A stretch of 64,000 nt of DNA from Durusdinium trenchii (GCA_963970005.1 CAXAMN010023328.1:39056-103055); one strand, 5' to 3'; shown: positions 1 to 11,591, counted from the stretch's first letter. Numbers and translations are program-made. The notes: generated by a model from the letters alone, not told the origin.

Positions 1-30
1 GAGGTAGGATGTAGACCAAGAGTGGTTCAG

Positions 31-234
31 GAGGCACACCAACCAGGAAAGAGGTACGGGTGCAACGGTTGGCCGTCGGGAAATCCCCGCCCCGCCCACC
101 TGAGGCTCTACACGCGTGAGGCTTGGCTAAGGCACTTGATGGATGCGTTGGCCAGCGCTTTGCAGAGCATGCCACAAGCAGAGGCCTGGAGTGGACCGGA
201 GGGGATGATGGAGAAGTACATGGTACAACAATAG
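31..234 (+). CDS. 3' terminal coding exon(s) of an unidentified gene
   Basis: An open frame ends at TAG 232-234 and encodes a protein-like sequence with few rare residues (RLYTREAWLRHLMDALASAL). An acceptor AG|G precedes 31, a possible GT donor lies at 54 and a second AG|G acceptor after a C-rich tract precedes 105, so this may be two exons split by a 51-nt in-frame intron or one continuous exon. The start is fixed only by the acceptor; no initiator is claimed. The family is not recognised. The 5' part of the gene would lie left of the window. Confidence 0.4.
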   Translation, partial: EAHQPGKRYGCNGWPSGNPRPAHLRLYTREAWLRHLMDALASALQSMPQAEAWSGPEGMMEKYMVQQ

Positions 235-866
235 GCTCCAACCCAGCTCCAACCCATGCCTGGTTGGTGAACCATCCAAATCAGTAGACCCCAGCCTGAG
301 AAGATACAGATGTCAATCCATAGACCAACTGAGACAGACCAGTGGTCAGACTGGGCAGGTGATGCTCAGATTTATCATTATTTATCGATGTGGAGGATTC
401 CTGTACCTTTAGGAAGTTCATTGGGATCTAATGCTGCCTTTCCTTGTTGGGCTGCTATATTCTATCGTCAAACTCGACGTGGGGGCTGTGCTATTTAGTG
501 TGACATGGCTTTGCCGCTCTTTTCCTCCGCTAGCATGGTACGTGAGTGGTATTGTACTGTGTTTGTTGGCTTCGAGCTTCGGGCTGTTGATTTTAGACTT
601 GTTATACAGGGTACCCAACGCATAGTGTTTCTCCACAGCTGTGAACTGATATACATCATTCTCAGCTACATACCTCCTGCATCCTCCGGTATCACCGATC
701 AATTCTCAACATTCACATGTACCACAGCACGTACCACGTACATCCACGTAGCTGGCATACTACCATCATGTACTATCTCTCTCATGTGTCACGCACTTCA
801 CAACCACTGGCATACTTCACAACCACTCAGTGACACCCCCTTGATTCACAACGATCCTTTGAACAG
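235..866. other. Non-coding stretch, nothing recognised
   Basis: Short open frames on both strands overlap each other and none shows protein-like composition or a convincing exon border. No repeat shared with the rest of the window was noticed. Confidence 0.4.
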
Positions 867-962
867 GCGGTCTCCACCCCTGCGGCGGGTGCCGGCGCCA
901 CCGGCTCCACGCCTGAGTGCAGCGCAGCCCTGGGTCAGCTGGCGCCGATGGTGGAGAACCTG
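867..962 (+). CDS. Candidate internal exon, Ala/Gly-rich
   Basis: Preceded by CAG|G and open in phase 0 for 32 codons, ending at a GC donor candidate at 963. The peptide is Ala/Gly/Pro-rich and then turns to SAALGQLAPMVENLA, which looks coding. A further in-frame-like stretch continues to about 1010 in another frame. No family recognised. The call rests on composition and splice signals only. Confidence 0.27.
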
Positions 963-1438
963 GCACCGTGCGGAATGCCCAGGGAGAGGAAGTGGGAGAG
1001 ATGCACCGCGAGCTTAAACCGTGCTAATCTTGGAAGTCTTGGACCTATCATCATCTGGTAATGGGGTAGACATGTTACTTCATGCATCGCACACTGAGAC
1101 TGTGCTGAACCAAGACCAGGAAAGGATCCAGTCGCGCGATTTCATGATCGAACACACCAAAGGCACAAAAAGGCAGAAAGAGGCCATTGTGTGAAGTAAT
1201 GCTCAAGACCTTCGGAAAGTTTCCCACTGGTAACTTTGGACACGATTGCACACCCCGACAGAAAGAAACAATTGAAGGAGGGATGATGCTAGTGGAAAGA
1301 CTCCCAGAGACTTTGACTTAGATGGAGAAACCCGGCTTTAACCTTGACTGGTTCACACAAAAAAGCAACTGATCTTCTCTTGATGTGATTTTGAAAACAG
1401 TGCGGTGCCAAATCCAACATTTTACCTGAAGATCTTGT

Positions 1439-1669
1439 TTAACCGATGTTTGGCATATTTTTTGTGTCTTGAGGCTGACTTTCTCCTCGGTCCAGCCCCA
1501 TGAAGCTCTCAGGCTGTTGCTGTTCCATCTGTTCCGCACATTCCGCACGCGCTTGAATTCGCTGCCGACGTAGTGCAAATCCTTGCGCCGCCTTCCATGC
1601 GCGGTAGTAAGGTGTATGCAGCTGGTGCAAGCGGCGCTTTGTTGGTTTGAAGAGGCCAACATTCACCAC
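1439..1669 (-). CDS. Candidate exon, basic and Gln-rich, minus strand
   Basis: An open frame of 76 codons with protein-like composition (HQLHTPYYRAWKAAQGFALR, then QRIQARAECAEQMEQQQ). The ATG in the reading frame at 1667-1669 may be a true start or simply internal. A second minus-strand frame overlaps it but is less protein-like. Function unknown; if real, this is a gene on the strand opposite to most others in the window. Confidence 0.33.
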   Translation of the reverse strand: MVNVGLFKPTKRRLHQLHTPYYRAWKAAQGFALRRQRIQARAECAEQMEQQQPESFMGLDRGESQPQDTKNMPNIG

Positions 1670-2485
1670 ACCGCCGTCACGTGCCCCCCAACCAGGGGTG
1701 CGAAGGGATTTCCAGATGATTCATGATGCAGGTAGTCTTAAAAAGTTGTAGGTGCACCACTGGAATACTTTGCAATATTGTAATATATTGTAATATTGTA
1801 TACAAATGCAAACAGATCATATTAATTCTATTGATTTTTTTGATCATCTCCAAGGAAGATTCTTGAAGGCTGAGCTCTCAGAGTTGTTTACTGACTGTCC
1901 GACTGTCCAACTAAATGCGCTCTAGCAAGTTTCTGAGTGTCGCCTAAGAAATACTGAAGGTGTTTCTGGGTTCATGCAGTTTCATGAATGAGGCCCACCA
2001 TGAAAGACTCCAACTAGGCATCCGCACTAACATACCTGACAAATTCAGGATGTTGACCGTAAGAGTCTCGCCATATACAGTACATCTAAGACAACTTGGT
2101 AGATCCTATACTATACCAAAACTGTATACCAAAAACTAAAGTACAATTTAAATAACGAAGACATTTAACACGACTGCTTGTAAACCGTGGTTAGCTGTAC
2201 ATCTCAGGGCCGCTACTGATTTGTGACCTGCTTCCAGGAGGATCCAAGAAACGGTGGAAACGGGGAGGTGGCCAAAACTCCAACAAACAGCTTGTTTATA
2301 AATTATAACTATATTGCCTTTGCTCTGAAAGCTTTTTGGTACACAATTACACATGTCGCATGTTTATCTTCTAAAGACCATTTGGCTTGGTTCCAACCTG
2401 TTTCCCACTTCGCTTCATCGCATGGCTCCCCGAACCTGAATCCCATGCGTCACATGCCTCACAGAGAGTTCTTCCAACGCCACAG

Positions 2486-2588
2486 GTACAGGCCCTTGCA
2501 GTTGCCCATGCTGGGGCTTCAAAAGCTGGTCGACAGGCCGGCTGTGGCGGAGCGAGCCGAGCCTTTCGGGGCCCGGTGGACCTCCAGG
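2486..2588 (+). CDS. Candidate internal exon
   Basis: The acceptor CACAG|G is followed by one nucleotide and 34 codons reading YRPLQLPMLGLQKLVDRP and AERAEPFGARWTSR, ending at a GT donor at 2589. Codon choice and composition look coding. An overlapping minus-strand frame of 116 codons is judged its shadow. Family not recognised. Confidence 0.38.
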
Positions 2589-2887
2589 GTCGGGTCCATA
2601 GCCAGGTGGAGATAGGTTTTGGATGAGGGTGGGTATCGAAGACACCCCTGATAGAGCGAACGTCCGCAGCGAACGTCCTGGGTCGAAGCTGGCAAACCTC
2701 TCAGTGGAATGTAAACCTGAATTCCAAGATTTGCATGAAAAAACACAGTTGAATTCCAAATACATCCAACATCCGTCTACTATTCAGCGAAGTTCCATGA
2801 ATTTCCAATTCAAGTTGATGTTTTTTCTCTGGTGGTCAACAATTTGTGCCGCTTGCCGCTCAAACGGCAGCCGCTTCACTTTGTCAG

Positions 2888-2945
2888 GTACGTGGCCCAG
2901 CGGAAGTTGGAAGCCAAGGAGGCGGACGGGAAGGGACTGCGACCG
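2888..2945 (+). CDS. Candidate internal exon
   Basis: The acceptor TTTGTCAG|G is followed by a short frame (YVAQRKLEAKEADGKGLRP) and a GT donor at 2946. The lysine- and glutamate-rich peptide is consistent with a helical segment. It may belong with the exon at 2486-2588, but the phases do not join directly, so another exon would be needed between them. Confidence 0.28.
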
Positions 2946-4629
2946 GTCTCATCGGATCTGTAGAATATGGGTGTGTGTGTCTTTTAATAGGGTAATATAC
3001 TGTATATTTAATATATATATACACATATATTTGTGTATTTTAATGCTTGTATCAAATATAATGTTTGTGTGTATGTTAACGTTTGTGTATTTCAATAATT
3101 AGGGAGACCCCCTGGCCCTGGCTGGGTCGACTATCTCTATTCTTCTTCTTCCAGGGGGGTCGGAACGCCTGGGACGTCTCCCCTATTTTAATATATTCAA
3201 AAAAGTGCACACCCATATGTTGACGAATTCCAAAATCGAATTCTAATAGGATCTGAGAGTTATAGTCCAAAATTGTTGACGGAGGATGCGTTTGGACTTA
3301 TAATGTATTATAATCATCCTGGAGTCCTGGAGTAGATAGAATATAAACACACTTTGACCAATCCCAAACATGACCAGTTTCCTGTTGTTTTTTTTAGTTT
3401 CCCATATTCTATCTGAATCTAGTCCAGGATGACTAATTATAGTCGCTATGCTAACTGCAAGCATTCTACTATAGAAGGATTCATGTTGGATGTTGATGAA
3501 TCGATATCAAGAGGATCTACATTGTTTTACAATCTAATTGGCGGGATGTTATGAAATCAACAGTCTACAGCACGTACTGTAGGTGGTTAAATGCTTGTTT
3601 GTATCCATGATTCCAGAGCAAACAAGTCTTCACCAAGTGCCACAATCATCAGCAACTTCTAGCTGGGTGTTCCATTGGAAGGGTCATAGTTTTGACCTAA
3701 GTTTGATTGGGCTTATCGCCTCATGTCATACGTTATTCTTTTGATATTTACATGTTAATATAATAGAAAATAAACACAACTACACATTCACAATTATATG
3801 CAATTTTACATTTGCTCATTTGCCTTTCCCAATTTGATTTCAAGTCACCGGGCTTCATAACTCCGAACCTCCAAACCGAAAGGTGTCCCCAGCTGGACTG
3901 GATTTCTCCAAAGACGAGCAGGGCGACTGGGTGGGGCTTTTGTCCCCAGCTTCCCAGGAGAATGGACGCTTGGAGCAGGCGTTTTGGCTCTCCTTGGGTG
4001 CGACGCACCCAGTTGGTTCTTTAGACCGACGAGACCGACGTGGGGTTGCCTTCGGAGTTCAAACAAATTTGAGACCTTCTTGCAGCTTATGATACTCACC
4101 TGGTTCTGAACCATGACATTCCTTGACTGGGCCCTTCGAGGCTCCGCGAATGGTCTGAACCACATTAGGGCGAAACTAGGAAATCTAGCCAACAAAACAG
4201 AATAGATATTAGACGGAAGGACAAAGGGGATCTTGAAACGGCGGCAAGCGGCAAGTGTTTCACAAAACTGTTTCCACGCAAATGATACCTCGACGCGACA
4301 GTCGAAGAGTAAAGACAGTAACCTTGATGTCTTGTTGAGGGGACTCTTTTCACCACCGAAGGTGAGGACCGACTTTTGGTGGACACTCAGCACCCGACTG
4401 TTGGACGCCCAAAAGGTTTCAGTCACTCTATCACCGTGCCCACCCCATCTCCGCATGGTCGTGCCCAGGGGGCGGCTCCTTCTTTAGCGCCCTCTCTTCC
4501 AGACACATGGCACCTTGGCGACGGCAGAGACGCGTCAGCGGTGGCTAGGCTTGCTAGACCCTTGCTCGGTCCGGCCCGGACCCGCGTCCAAGACCCCAAA
4601 CATCATCGATTCGAGTCCAAAACACCGAG
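2946..4629. other. AT-rich intergenic or intronic stretch
   Basis: Contains a TA/TG-rich low-complexity run near 2998-3080 and otherwise unique-looking sequence. A 203-codon minus-strand open frame at 3845-4456 has no protein-like composition and was not accepted. Confidence 0.4.
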
Positions 4630-4800
4630 GCGATCGCTCGCCTGGCGAAGTCGCGCTGCAACGTGCTGCTCATCGTCAGGCGGCCGGGCAGCGAACCCCT
4701 GGTCGCCGGCCGCAGAGTCTGTCACGGTGGGTGTGCCACGGTGGTCGAAGGGTTTTTGGCGGGTGAAGCGGGTGACGTCTCTTTTTTGCGGAGCGGGTGA
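4630..4800 (+). CDS. Candidate exon with a PDZ-like C-terminal segment
   Basis: The acceptor ACCGAG|G opens a frame that begins AIARLAKSRCNVLLIVRR, the pattern of the last helix and strand of PDZ domains (helix, then a V-x-L-x-V-x-R strand). The frame stays open to a TGA at 4798-4800, but a GC donor candidate at 4680 could end the exon after VLLIVR. The PDZ resemblance is weak and by eye; the upstream half of a domain was not found. Confidence 0.3.
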   Translation, partial: AIARLAKSRCNVLLIVRRPGSEPLVAGRRVCHGGCATVVEGFLAGEAGDVSFLRSG

Positions 4801-4845
4801 AGCAATGAATCACCCGAAAACTGGGAAAAATCATGAAAAATCACT

Positions 4846-4942
4846 CCCAGACACTCCATGGGACTGCCATTTATGCCGATCAGTTGGGGTGGTTTTGGGG
4901 GATCAATGAGGCGGCATATACGGCATGCATGGAGTGTTTGGG
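4846..4942. mobile_element. MITE-like inverted repeat, family M1, copy A
   Basis: Begins CCCAGACACTCCATG and ends CATGGAGTGTTTGGG, a nearly perfect 15-bp terminal inverted repeat. The interior (CAGTTGGGGTGGTTTT, ATCAATGAGG) is shared with copies at 33430-33519 and 36966-37071. No clear target duplication flanks this copy. Confidence 0.75.
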
Positions 4943-5258
4943 ACTGACTAAAATGCTGTTCTTCCGGTTGGGAGCTGCAAATGCAGGTGTCTTCCGGTGA
5001 TCGCACTGAAGACGAAGGCATGTTCCATCGCTGTCCGCATTGAACAGTTGGGACTCCGGTTTTGGTTTTTGGACTCAAAGTGGATGATGGGGAAACCGTG
5101 TGACTGTGGGTGATGAATCGTTCATGGATTGTGGCATGATGAGTGGATGATGAGAAACCCTACCATCATGTTCCTTTTGTAATTACTGGTAGTTGAAAGG
5201 ATTTCCAGGCAGATGATGGACAGGGGGTTATTTTGTTTTTTTCCGTGAATATCAATCC

Positions 5259-5666
5259 CACACTCTGACAATTGTATTCAGTTAACTCAGTTACCACGCT
5301 GGGAAGGAAGGTGACAGAACTGCATGGTGAAGAGTCCGAAAGACTTGTAGGTGTTTCAACAAGTTGTTGGTGAAGTCTGCAGAACGATCGGTCGCTCGGG
5401 TGGCGCGGCGCAAGTCGGCGGACGGCTGCTGAGAGAAACCTGTTTGTGGGGGAGTATCATGTGAACCGCCATGAAACAAAACGCGGAAGAGTGGGGTGAC
5501 AGCTTGTTCAAAAGTTAGAGCAGGTACGTCGACAGGACGTCTCCCGTCGATGTCACAAGCAAGAGATAGGTGTCTTCGTTGGCACCTGCCCTATCTCTGC
5601 TTCAGGTGCCCCCTGCCTGTGAACTGTGGTGGGGGTGAACCCTTGGCCCAGGGGTTGACACACACA
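5259..5666. repeat. 408-bp direct repeat, left copy
   Basis: Identical to 6444-6851 except for one base seen (GAACCGCCATG here, GAACCACCATG there). The core from 5265 to 5660 begins TG and ends CA, as long terminal repeats do. The near-identity means a very recent event or an assembly artefact. The 62-codon open frame inside (5291-5479, minus) is simply duplicated with it and is not claimed as a gene. Confidence 0.9.
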
Positions 5667-6443
5667 GATCGCCGTGATCGGCGCCCCTGCTGGAATCAAA
5701 CAAGGAAAATTCTTAGGTACAGAGTGTGATACACACTCCGCCGCTTTGCGGCTCTCTGGCATAAAACGTAAGATAGTCACCTAAAAAGCCTTAGAAACAA
5801 AAGAAAGGAAAGACAGAAAGAGCAGCGCTAAGAGGGCAAGAAAGAAAGATAGGTGTAGAAAAAAGGTGAATACTTAGCCCTTGACTGGGGTAGGGAAACG
5901 AGCCTGAAGAGTAACCTAAAAAGCCTGAGAGAAAGCCCAACAAACGACGGAAAGCGTAAGAAGAAAAGAGGGGGCAGGGAGGGGATGTATGTTCATGTGT
6001 GTGTACATGTGTGTGTCTGACTACCTAGCACTCTAGAGTTACTGATTACTTAGCCGAAAATAAATAAGTGCAGTAGTTAGGGAGCGGGACTTTAGTCTTA
6101 GACCGCCCGGGTAGAGAAGACTAGAACCGGAACAACACAGGGAAAGGCACCGACACACAAGTGTGTCGAGTACCATTTCCCTATGTTGCCCTAAATAGGT
6201 GGGGAGTAGAACTCGGCTGGGGGGAGGGTTGGGAAACCTACCTGGCCTGCGGATGGAGTACCGTTTTAAAGCCCGGCGGCTATGGAGTCCCCGGCGGCCG
6301 TGGTGGCAGTTAGTTCGGTGGATGTGGAGGTGACTTCCGGTGGAGTTCCTGTGAGTGGTGAAGTCAGTGAATGCTTGCACGGTGAGACAGCGCCCCTATG
6401 ACGGGGATCACACTCAGCACCCGAGTGGGACGGCTGAGCGAAA

Positions 6444-6851
6444 CACACTCTGACAATTGTATTCAGTTAACTCAGTTACCACGCTGGGAAGGAAGGTGAC
6501 AGAACTGCATGGTGAAGAGTCCGAAAGACTTGTAGGTGTTTCAACAAGTTGTTGGTGAAGTCTGCAGAACGATCGGTCGCTCGGGTGGCGCGGCGCAAGT
6601 CGGCGGACGGCTGCTGAGAGAAACCTGTTTGTGGGGGAGTATCATGTGAACCACCATGAAACAAAACGCGGAAGAGTGGGGTGACAGCTTGTTCAAAAGT
6701 TAGAGCAGGTACGTCGACAGGACGTCTCCCGTCGATGTCACAAGCAAGAGATAGGTGTCTTCGTTGGCACCTGCCCTATCTCTGCTTCAGGTGCCCCCTG
6801 CCTGTGAACTGTGGTGGGGGTGAACCCTTGGCCCAGGGGTTGACACACACA
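6444..6851. repeat. 408-bp direct repeat, right copy
   Basis: Offset by exactly 1185 bp from the left copy and differing by one observed base. It runs directly into a (CA)n(CT)n microsatellite at 6843-6864. Confidence 0.9.
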
Positions 6852-7220
6852 CACACTCTCTCTCCCAATGTCAATGAAAAGGCACGTGTTTTTCAATGAA
6901 AAGGTCTTCTGTTTACATGATCCATGCCGGCCGGTGCAGTCGCCTTGAGACCTGGACTTGGTCGCATCGGTGAGGCCAGATGAGAAGTGTCCCAGCTTCC
7001 CAAAACACATGTCCTTGCCTGCGCCTCAGACTTTCTTGAGAGAAACGGGAACTGTTGGGTCAATTTGGGAGGGTATTGGGTGTGCAAATCGGGTGACTCA
7101 CTTCTGAGAAACAGAAACAATATAACTACAGTGGTGGACATACACTTAGAATATAAAATCATATGAACCACGGTCAAAACATGCGAAGACCACTTTAGTA
7201 AAGAGGGGTAGGTTTGTGCA

Positions 7221-7340
7221 CAAAACCCTGCAAAACGATAAGGTCCACCTCAAAACCGATAACCCCAGCGCTGTATATGGTCATAAGTATGCGACGAACT
7301 CAAAACGCTGTAAAACGATAAGGTCCACCTCAAAACCGAT
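7221..7340. repeat. Two 40-bp direct repeats, 80-bp period
   Basis: Copies at 7221-7260 and 7301-7340 share AAAACGATAAGGTCCACCTC and flanking bases, with two or three mismatches near the 5' end. A 40-bp unrelated spacer separates them. No coding sense seen. Confidence 0.8.
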
Positions 7341-7812
7341 GACGTCCATTTTTTAGCTGAAAAAAAATAAGGAGTTTTGACCGTCCCTCATATAAAATCA
7401 ATGAAAAACATGAATTAGGTTCTAATTCACTGAGGCGGACCTGGTAGAAATTAGCACTTGGAATATGATACATTTTCATATTCTAACTACATTCCTAATT
7501 CCTTATGTTGAATTCTAACTGGCTGTCCATGATAGTATATAATGCAACTGTTCGTTGCTTGGTCTCCAGACACACCCAGGCACAGTACCCAGGCATGTGC
7601 AGTTGGCTTTGCTCCAACACCCTTTTCCTCAGCAACGGGTGGTTCACTGCCCTGGGATCATTGATGTAATGGGTTTTGCAAAGCAAAAACTTTACTAAGG
7701 ACTATTAAGGACTACATAAGGAGTTTGGAATGTTTGGACAAAAAAACGCTGCTCAACTAACAATGTTTTCAATGGTCCAACGGAAGGGTCTTCTTGGGAC
7801 TCTTCCACTCAG

Positions 7813-7917
7813 GCGTGGACACAATGTGGATGACTCACTCTTTCCACTGGAGAGCATCTTCCGCATCGGCCGCATCACCCGCACCGTGAGCCGCTTGGCA
7901 GCATTTGGGAGAACTTG
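7813..7917 (+). CDS. Candidate exon with an S4-like arginine array
   Basis: The acceptor TTCCACTCAG|G opens a frame reading HNVDDSLFPLESIFRIGRIT and then RTVSRLAAFGRTW, ending at a GC donor candidate at 7918. The spacing R-x-x-R-x-x-R-x-x-x-R in a hydrophobic context is that of a voltage-sensor S4 helix in cation channels, but no S5, pore or S6 exon was found nearby. The frame could instead run to TGA 7934-7936. Confidence 0.35.
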
Positions 7918-8958
7918 GGCGGGAGACAGGAGATGACCGGAGGGTGGAGGGTAAAAGCAAACCAAGCAATCATAGCAATGATCGTGGTCAAGATGGTCTC
8001 ATCCTGGGTGGATCCTGGTGAAGATGGGAAGGTTTGGGTATGTTTTGGTCAAGCGATGAAGAACTGTATAGATCAACTCCCATGATGGTCGAAGCCACCA
8101 GATGACCGTCCGGGAAGAGGCAGACCAATCAGACTTCAGATGTAGTGGTCTTCATACGATAAAGACTCGTGAGACTTAGAGACCTGTCACCAGAAACACA
8201 ACACCGGAGATTGCCATGGTTTGCCGTACTGTTTGGCAGGCAGCCAGGCAGTGAAAGGAATTTGCTTCCTTCAGCACAGAAGTTATAAAGCTTCTCGAAG
8301 CCACCATATTGCCCTCTAATAGTATTAACTGCCCTCTATGGATTGAAAGGAATGCTCATGAACAGTTCTTCGTTGGGACCTTTTGTTTTGTCCAATTTGG
8401 CGCAGTGCCCAGTGCCCAGCTTCCACCCGCGCTGCCTGGAACGGCCGTGTTCTCCATGGTGGTTCCACGCCGTTTTTGGAAGCTTCCACTTCCACGTACG
8501 GTTCCACGTTGCACCTGCGTGGGGCATCCTAGTTTTTGGCATCTAGTTGGGGGGATTTGTTCTGTTTTCTTGCGGGTGAATTCCATTTCTGGGAACGAGT
8601 TCCCTTGGCTCCTGGCTTTTTTTCAGCCAATCGGGTGGAGATCCTTTTGGGGCGGGGTCCGGGGTCCACTGTTCCACCAAACAGGCTGCGACGTACTGAG
8701 AGTCCTTTCATGTTCAGCTTTTAGAATTTCTACATTTTGGAGATCTTTTTGGGGGGTCATGGCCCAGGGCGCAGTTTCGTGAATTCTCCAACAGAGGTTT
8801 GTTCAGAACCCCAATTAACACCTATCCCATAATAGGTGCCCCTGGGTGGTAAGGTCCTAGTTCAGCTCACTATCCACCTCTGTTGGCTTGTTTGTTTTAT
8901 TCAGAATGGAGGTGCTCAAACTTCAGCCACCCACCCGCCAGCCGCCCGGTGGCACGAG

Positions 8959-9066
8959 GCAGCGAGCTGGACGTGGATGGCACCTCAGGGCTCTTCAAGG
9001 GCACCAGCTCGCGTTGGCCGGCACGGGCCACACAGCGCGAACGAATGCTTCGCTTCACGGGTCGCG
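8959..9066 (+). CDS. Candidate internal exon
   Basis: The acceptor CACGAG|G is followed by two nucleotides and codons reading SELDVDGTSGLFKGTSSRWP and ERMLRFTGR, with a GT donor at 9067. Two other frames are also open here, so the frame choice is by composition only. Family unknown. Confidence 0.33.
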
Positions 9067-9244
9067 GTGAAGCGAAGTCGAACGCCACCAGGGCCCGGTG
9101 TTTTCGTGTAGATGGAGAGCCGTAGGGGGGGGGAGAGGGAAAGGAAAAGTGAGGTAGCTGGCGGCTCTGGCGGCCAAGGTGGTATCCACGTTCGGTGAAG
9201 ACACAATTCATGTTGGGCCAAGATGGAGCAGGGGAAATACTCGA

Positions 9245-9344
9245 CCCTAGGGATCCAAGATGATCCAAGTACCTCCTCAAAAGGTACTTGGACCCTCCAA
9301 ACCCACCCCAAACACCTTCTCAGAGGGTACTTGGATCCTTAGGG
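9245..9344. mobile_element. MITE-like hairpin repeat, family M2, copy A
   Basis: Starts CCCTAGGGATCCAAG and ends CTTGGATCCTTAGGG, so the ends are inverted repeats. The interior contains CAAGTACCTCCTC and its near complement. Related copies lie at 17883-17993, 26965-27012, 31330-31397, 32330-32402 and 59936-60028. Confidence 0.65.
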
Positions 9345-10847
9345 CGAGAATGTCAGCTTGTCATTCCAATCTGAACTGGTGAGCAAAATCCCTATTCGCC
9401 TCGTTCAGTTGTTCGAGGTAATCTTCATAGGTTGAGACTACACCACGAAAGGCCATCAACCGGAAGATCTAAACACTTTGAGAAATCTGAGGCCCAAGAA
9501 AATTACTTATTGAATCACATTGAATCTGATTAATTAAATAATAACTCAATATAGCTCATTATTGCTCATTAAATTACTAATAGTGTTTCTCTAGAAGATA
9601 TCACACAACAAGATGTCCACAGTCACTGGACATCGTCGGAGCTGTGCTGATGGCGTTCTTAGCCTTTTTGGATCAGTTTGATTCATGTTGAAACGTGTTG
9701 AGTTCCATAGTCGAATAACCAAAAAAGAAAACAAGGGTGCAGCACCATGCAAACTCTAGTGACCCCCATATAGCAAAAAAAGAGGTATCAACCAAGTATA
9801 GTACCATACTCGTAACATATAGCAATCCAACCAATGTTCTTGTCTTGGTTTTCCAGCATTCCCCTTCCAAGCTCGTCGGGGCCGGCAAAACGCTGCTTCG
9901 TGCGGGCTTCGACGCCACCAGGTCATCGTGCTCGAGGTCTATGCTGCGAACATGTATGCAGAGGTGTGGATCTGCGGTAAAACATCAAAGGCAGCGCACC
10001 TCTGAAACAATCAGAGTGAAACGTACTTTGCAGTGGTTTCAGAGGTTCGATTGGTGGTTTGGTATTTATACATAGACCCCCATAATTGCACCAGCAAACT
10101 TGGGGGCCCAGACGTGCCATCTTCTACTCTGAAAGCACTGTAATCAGAAGTGAGCAGAAGTGGGCCCTTGGTCTAAGAGCCTTCCGCGTTGGTTTTCTCT
10201 TTGTTTTTCCGAACACCGCGGAACACCGGCGAAATCGTGAGTTGATGTCGTCGCATCGCATCTCGGCTGGAAGCCGCGCCGTTGGAAAGGCTGACTTGTG
10301 GCCGCTGAGCATCACTTTTCGATGTTTGACTCAACTTCTCCTGGAATGAGATCTGAAGAGGGACTCAGGTATTCTGGCGCATGTGATTCTGGCCCTTCTC
10401 AGGTATCTTCTCGCTGGAAAGGGACGGACTGGTCAATCTAAATCCCATCAAGTTCTGTAAATGTTACATAGTTCTTCAAAGTGACCAAACTTGATCACCT
10501 GGTTGGTTCGGTCACAGAAAGGGTCACGAAAAGGAACCTTCAAAAGGTCACTTTGAAGAAACTGGTTGAATGATTTTGAAGGCATCTACTAGTATCACTA
10601 TTCTTTGAAAGAGATAGAGAACCTGGAATCTGCAGTCTTCTGCCATGATCCATCTTTGACAGCATGAAACTGCACTTCTTTGCCAGTAGAGTCAATTGAA
10701 AAAGACACTTTTTTTGTTATTTAGGATCCTCAGCGTGCACCCCCCCCCCCCCGACCGACGTTGCAAGTGAACCAACCGTCACACCGACGGGTGTCACGGG
10801 GTGTCTCGCTGTGTCTCGCCTCGCCTCGCCTCGCCTCGCTCGATGAG

Positions 10848-10910
10848 GTGATGGAGGCCTTGCAGCTGCGAAAGCAAGTGAGCTTTGAGGAGCTGAACCA
10901 GAAGGTGGAG
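10848..10910 (+). CDS. Candidate internal exon, helical
   Basis: A pyrimidine-rich tract of repeated CTCGC lies just before the acceptor GATGAG|G, and the exon reads VMEALQLRKQVSFEELNQKV, a strongly helical and clearly protein-like peptide. It ends at a GA donor candidate at 10911, or runs 10 nt further. It may belong to one plus-strand gene with the exons at 12035-12352. Confidence 0.42.
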
Positions 10911-11419
10911 GAGACCGCAGTTGCGCCGTGTCAACGCCGCGCGCGCGCGCGGGTGCCTGAAGGCAGGACTAGCACGTGGGCAGAGTTTTTGTTCCGGTTC
11001 CAAGCATGCTAATGTGATCGATGACCACATGATGCTCGATCAAAGGGTGGTTGATCACGAATCAGATGTATGAGCTGAATACTTAGGGGTGCTCATTGGG
11101 GACAAGGGCCATGTTGTCCAAGCTCGGCTCTAGAAGCGATCCCTTAAACGACCCAGATACGAACAAGGCTATCCTGATCACAGGATCTAAGATAGGAGGC
11201 CTCGCCGATGCAGAAGTTTCTCCACTTCCATTCCCCACGGGCCCAATGGTCCAATCTTGATCAAATCTTGACTCAGCTCTTTGGATCGATTTCCCGGACT
11301 GGAGCACACTGGAGCGGAGGTGTTTTGCAATTTCTTGCAATGGCCGGTGCAGTGACCGTGGTGCTTCCTTTGCGGAATGGAAAAGGCGCTGAGACGGTGC
11401 AAGTGCCGCAAAATCCCAG

Positions 11420-11591
11420 GAGGATGTATTTGTTGGTCGTCAACACCTTGGCGAGCGAAATCAAGGTGGAGTGGGACGTCGACAACAGCCGCACACAAGG
11501 AAAAAGGATCGGCGTCCGTGACAGCTGGATTGCGACCATCCACCAGCGGCCATTCCTGAGCATCCACGTGCCTAAACAACCATTCATTTGA
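11420..11591 (+). CDS. Candidate terminal exon
   Basis: From the acceptor AAATCCCAG|G the frame reads RMYLLVVNTLASEIKVEWDV and then GKRIGVRDSWIATIHQRPFL, ending in-frame at TGA 11589-11591. Composition and codon use look coding. The frame is also open upstream to 11208, so the exon may start earlier. Family not recognised. Confidence 0.38.

Larger units (their letters stand above)
5259..6851. mobile_element. Possible LTR-flanked deletion derivative (TRIM-like)
   Basis: Two 408-bp direct repeats enclose 777 bp (5667-6443). The interior opens with a GGCGCCCC-containing stretch where a primer-binding site would lie, is purine-rich in its first half, and near its right end has a short frame from ATG 6282 (MESPAAVVAVSSVDVEVTSG) that stops at 6401, resembling the start of a gag-like protein. 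Target duplications are obscured by CACA runs at both borders. A simple segmental duplication is the main alternative. Confidence 0.35.

Noticed and set aside
3845-4456. 203-codon minus-strand open frame
   Set aside because: Irregular composition, no splice borders or recognisable motif; likely chance openness.
5291-5479. Duplicated 62-codon minus-strand gene
   Set aside because: Identical copy at 6476-6664 reflects the 408-bp DNA duplication; a single change is insufficient to show protein-level selection.
9857-9975. P-loop or FAD-type motif (VGAGKTLLRAGFDATR, VIVLEVYAAN)
   Set aside because: The glycine spacing does not satisfy a Walker A motif and the two halves are in different frames, so no nucleotide-binding domain can be claimed.
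10741-10752. Poly-C run as a functional element
   Set aside because: A 12-base homopolymer followed by GA; may be a sequencing-prone tract and has no partner signal.
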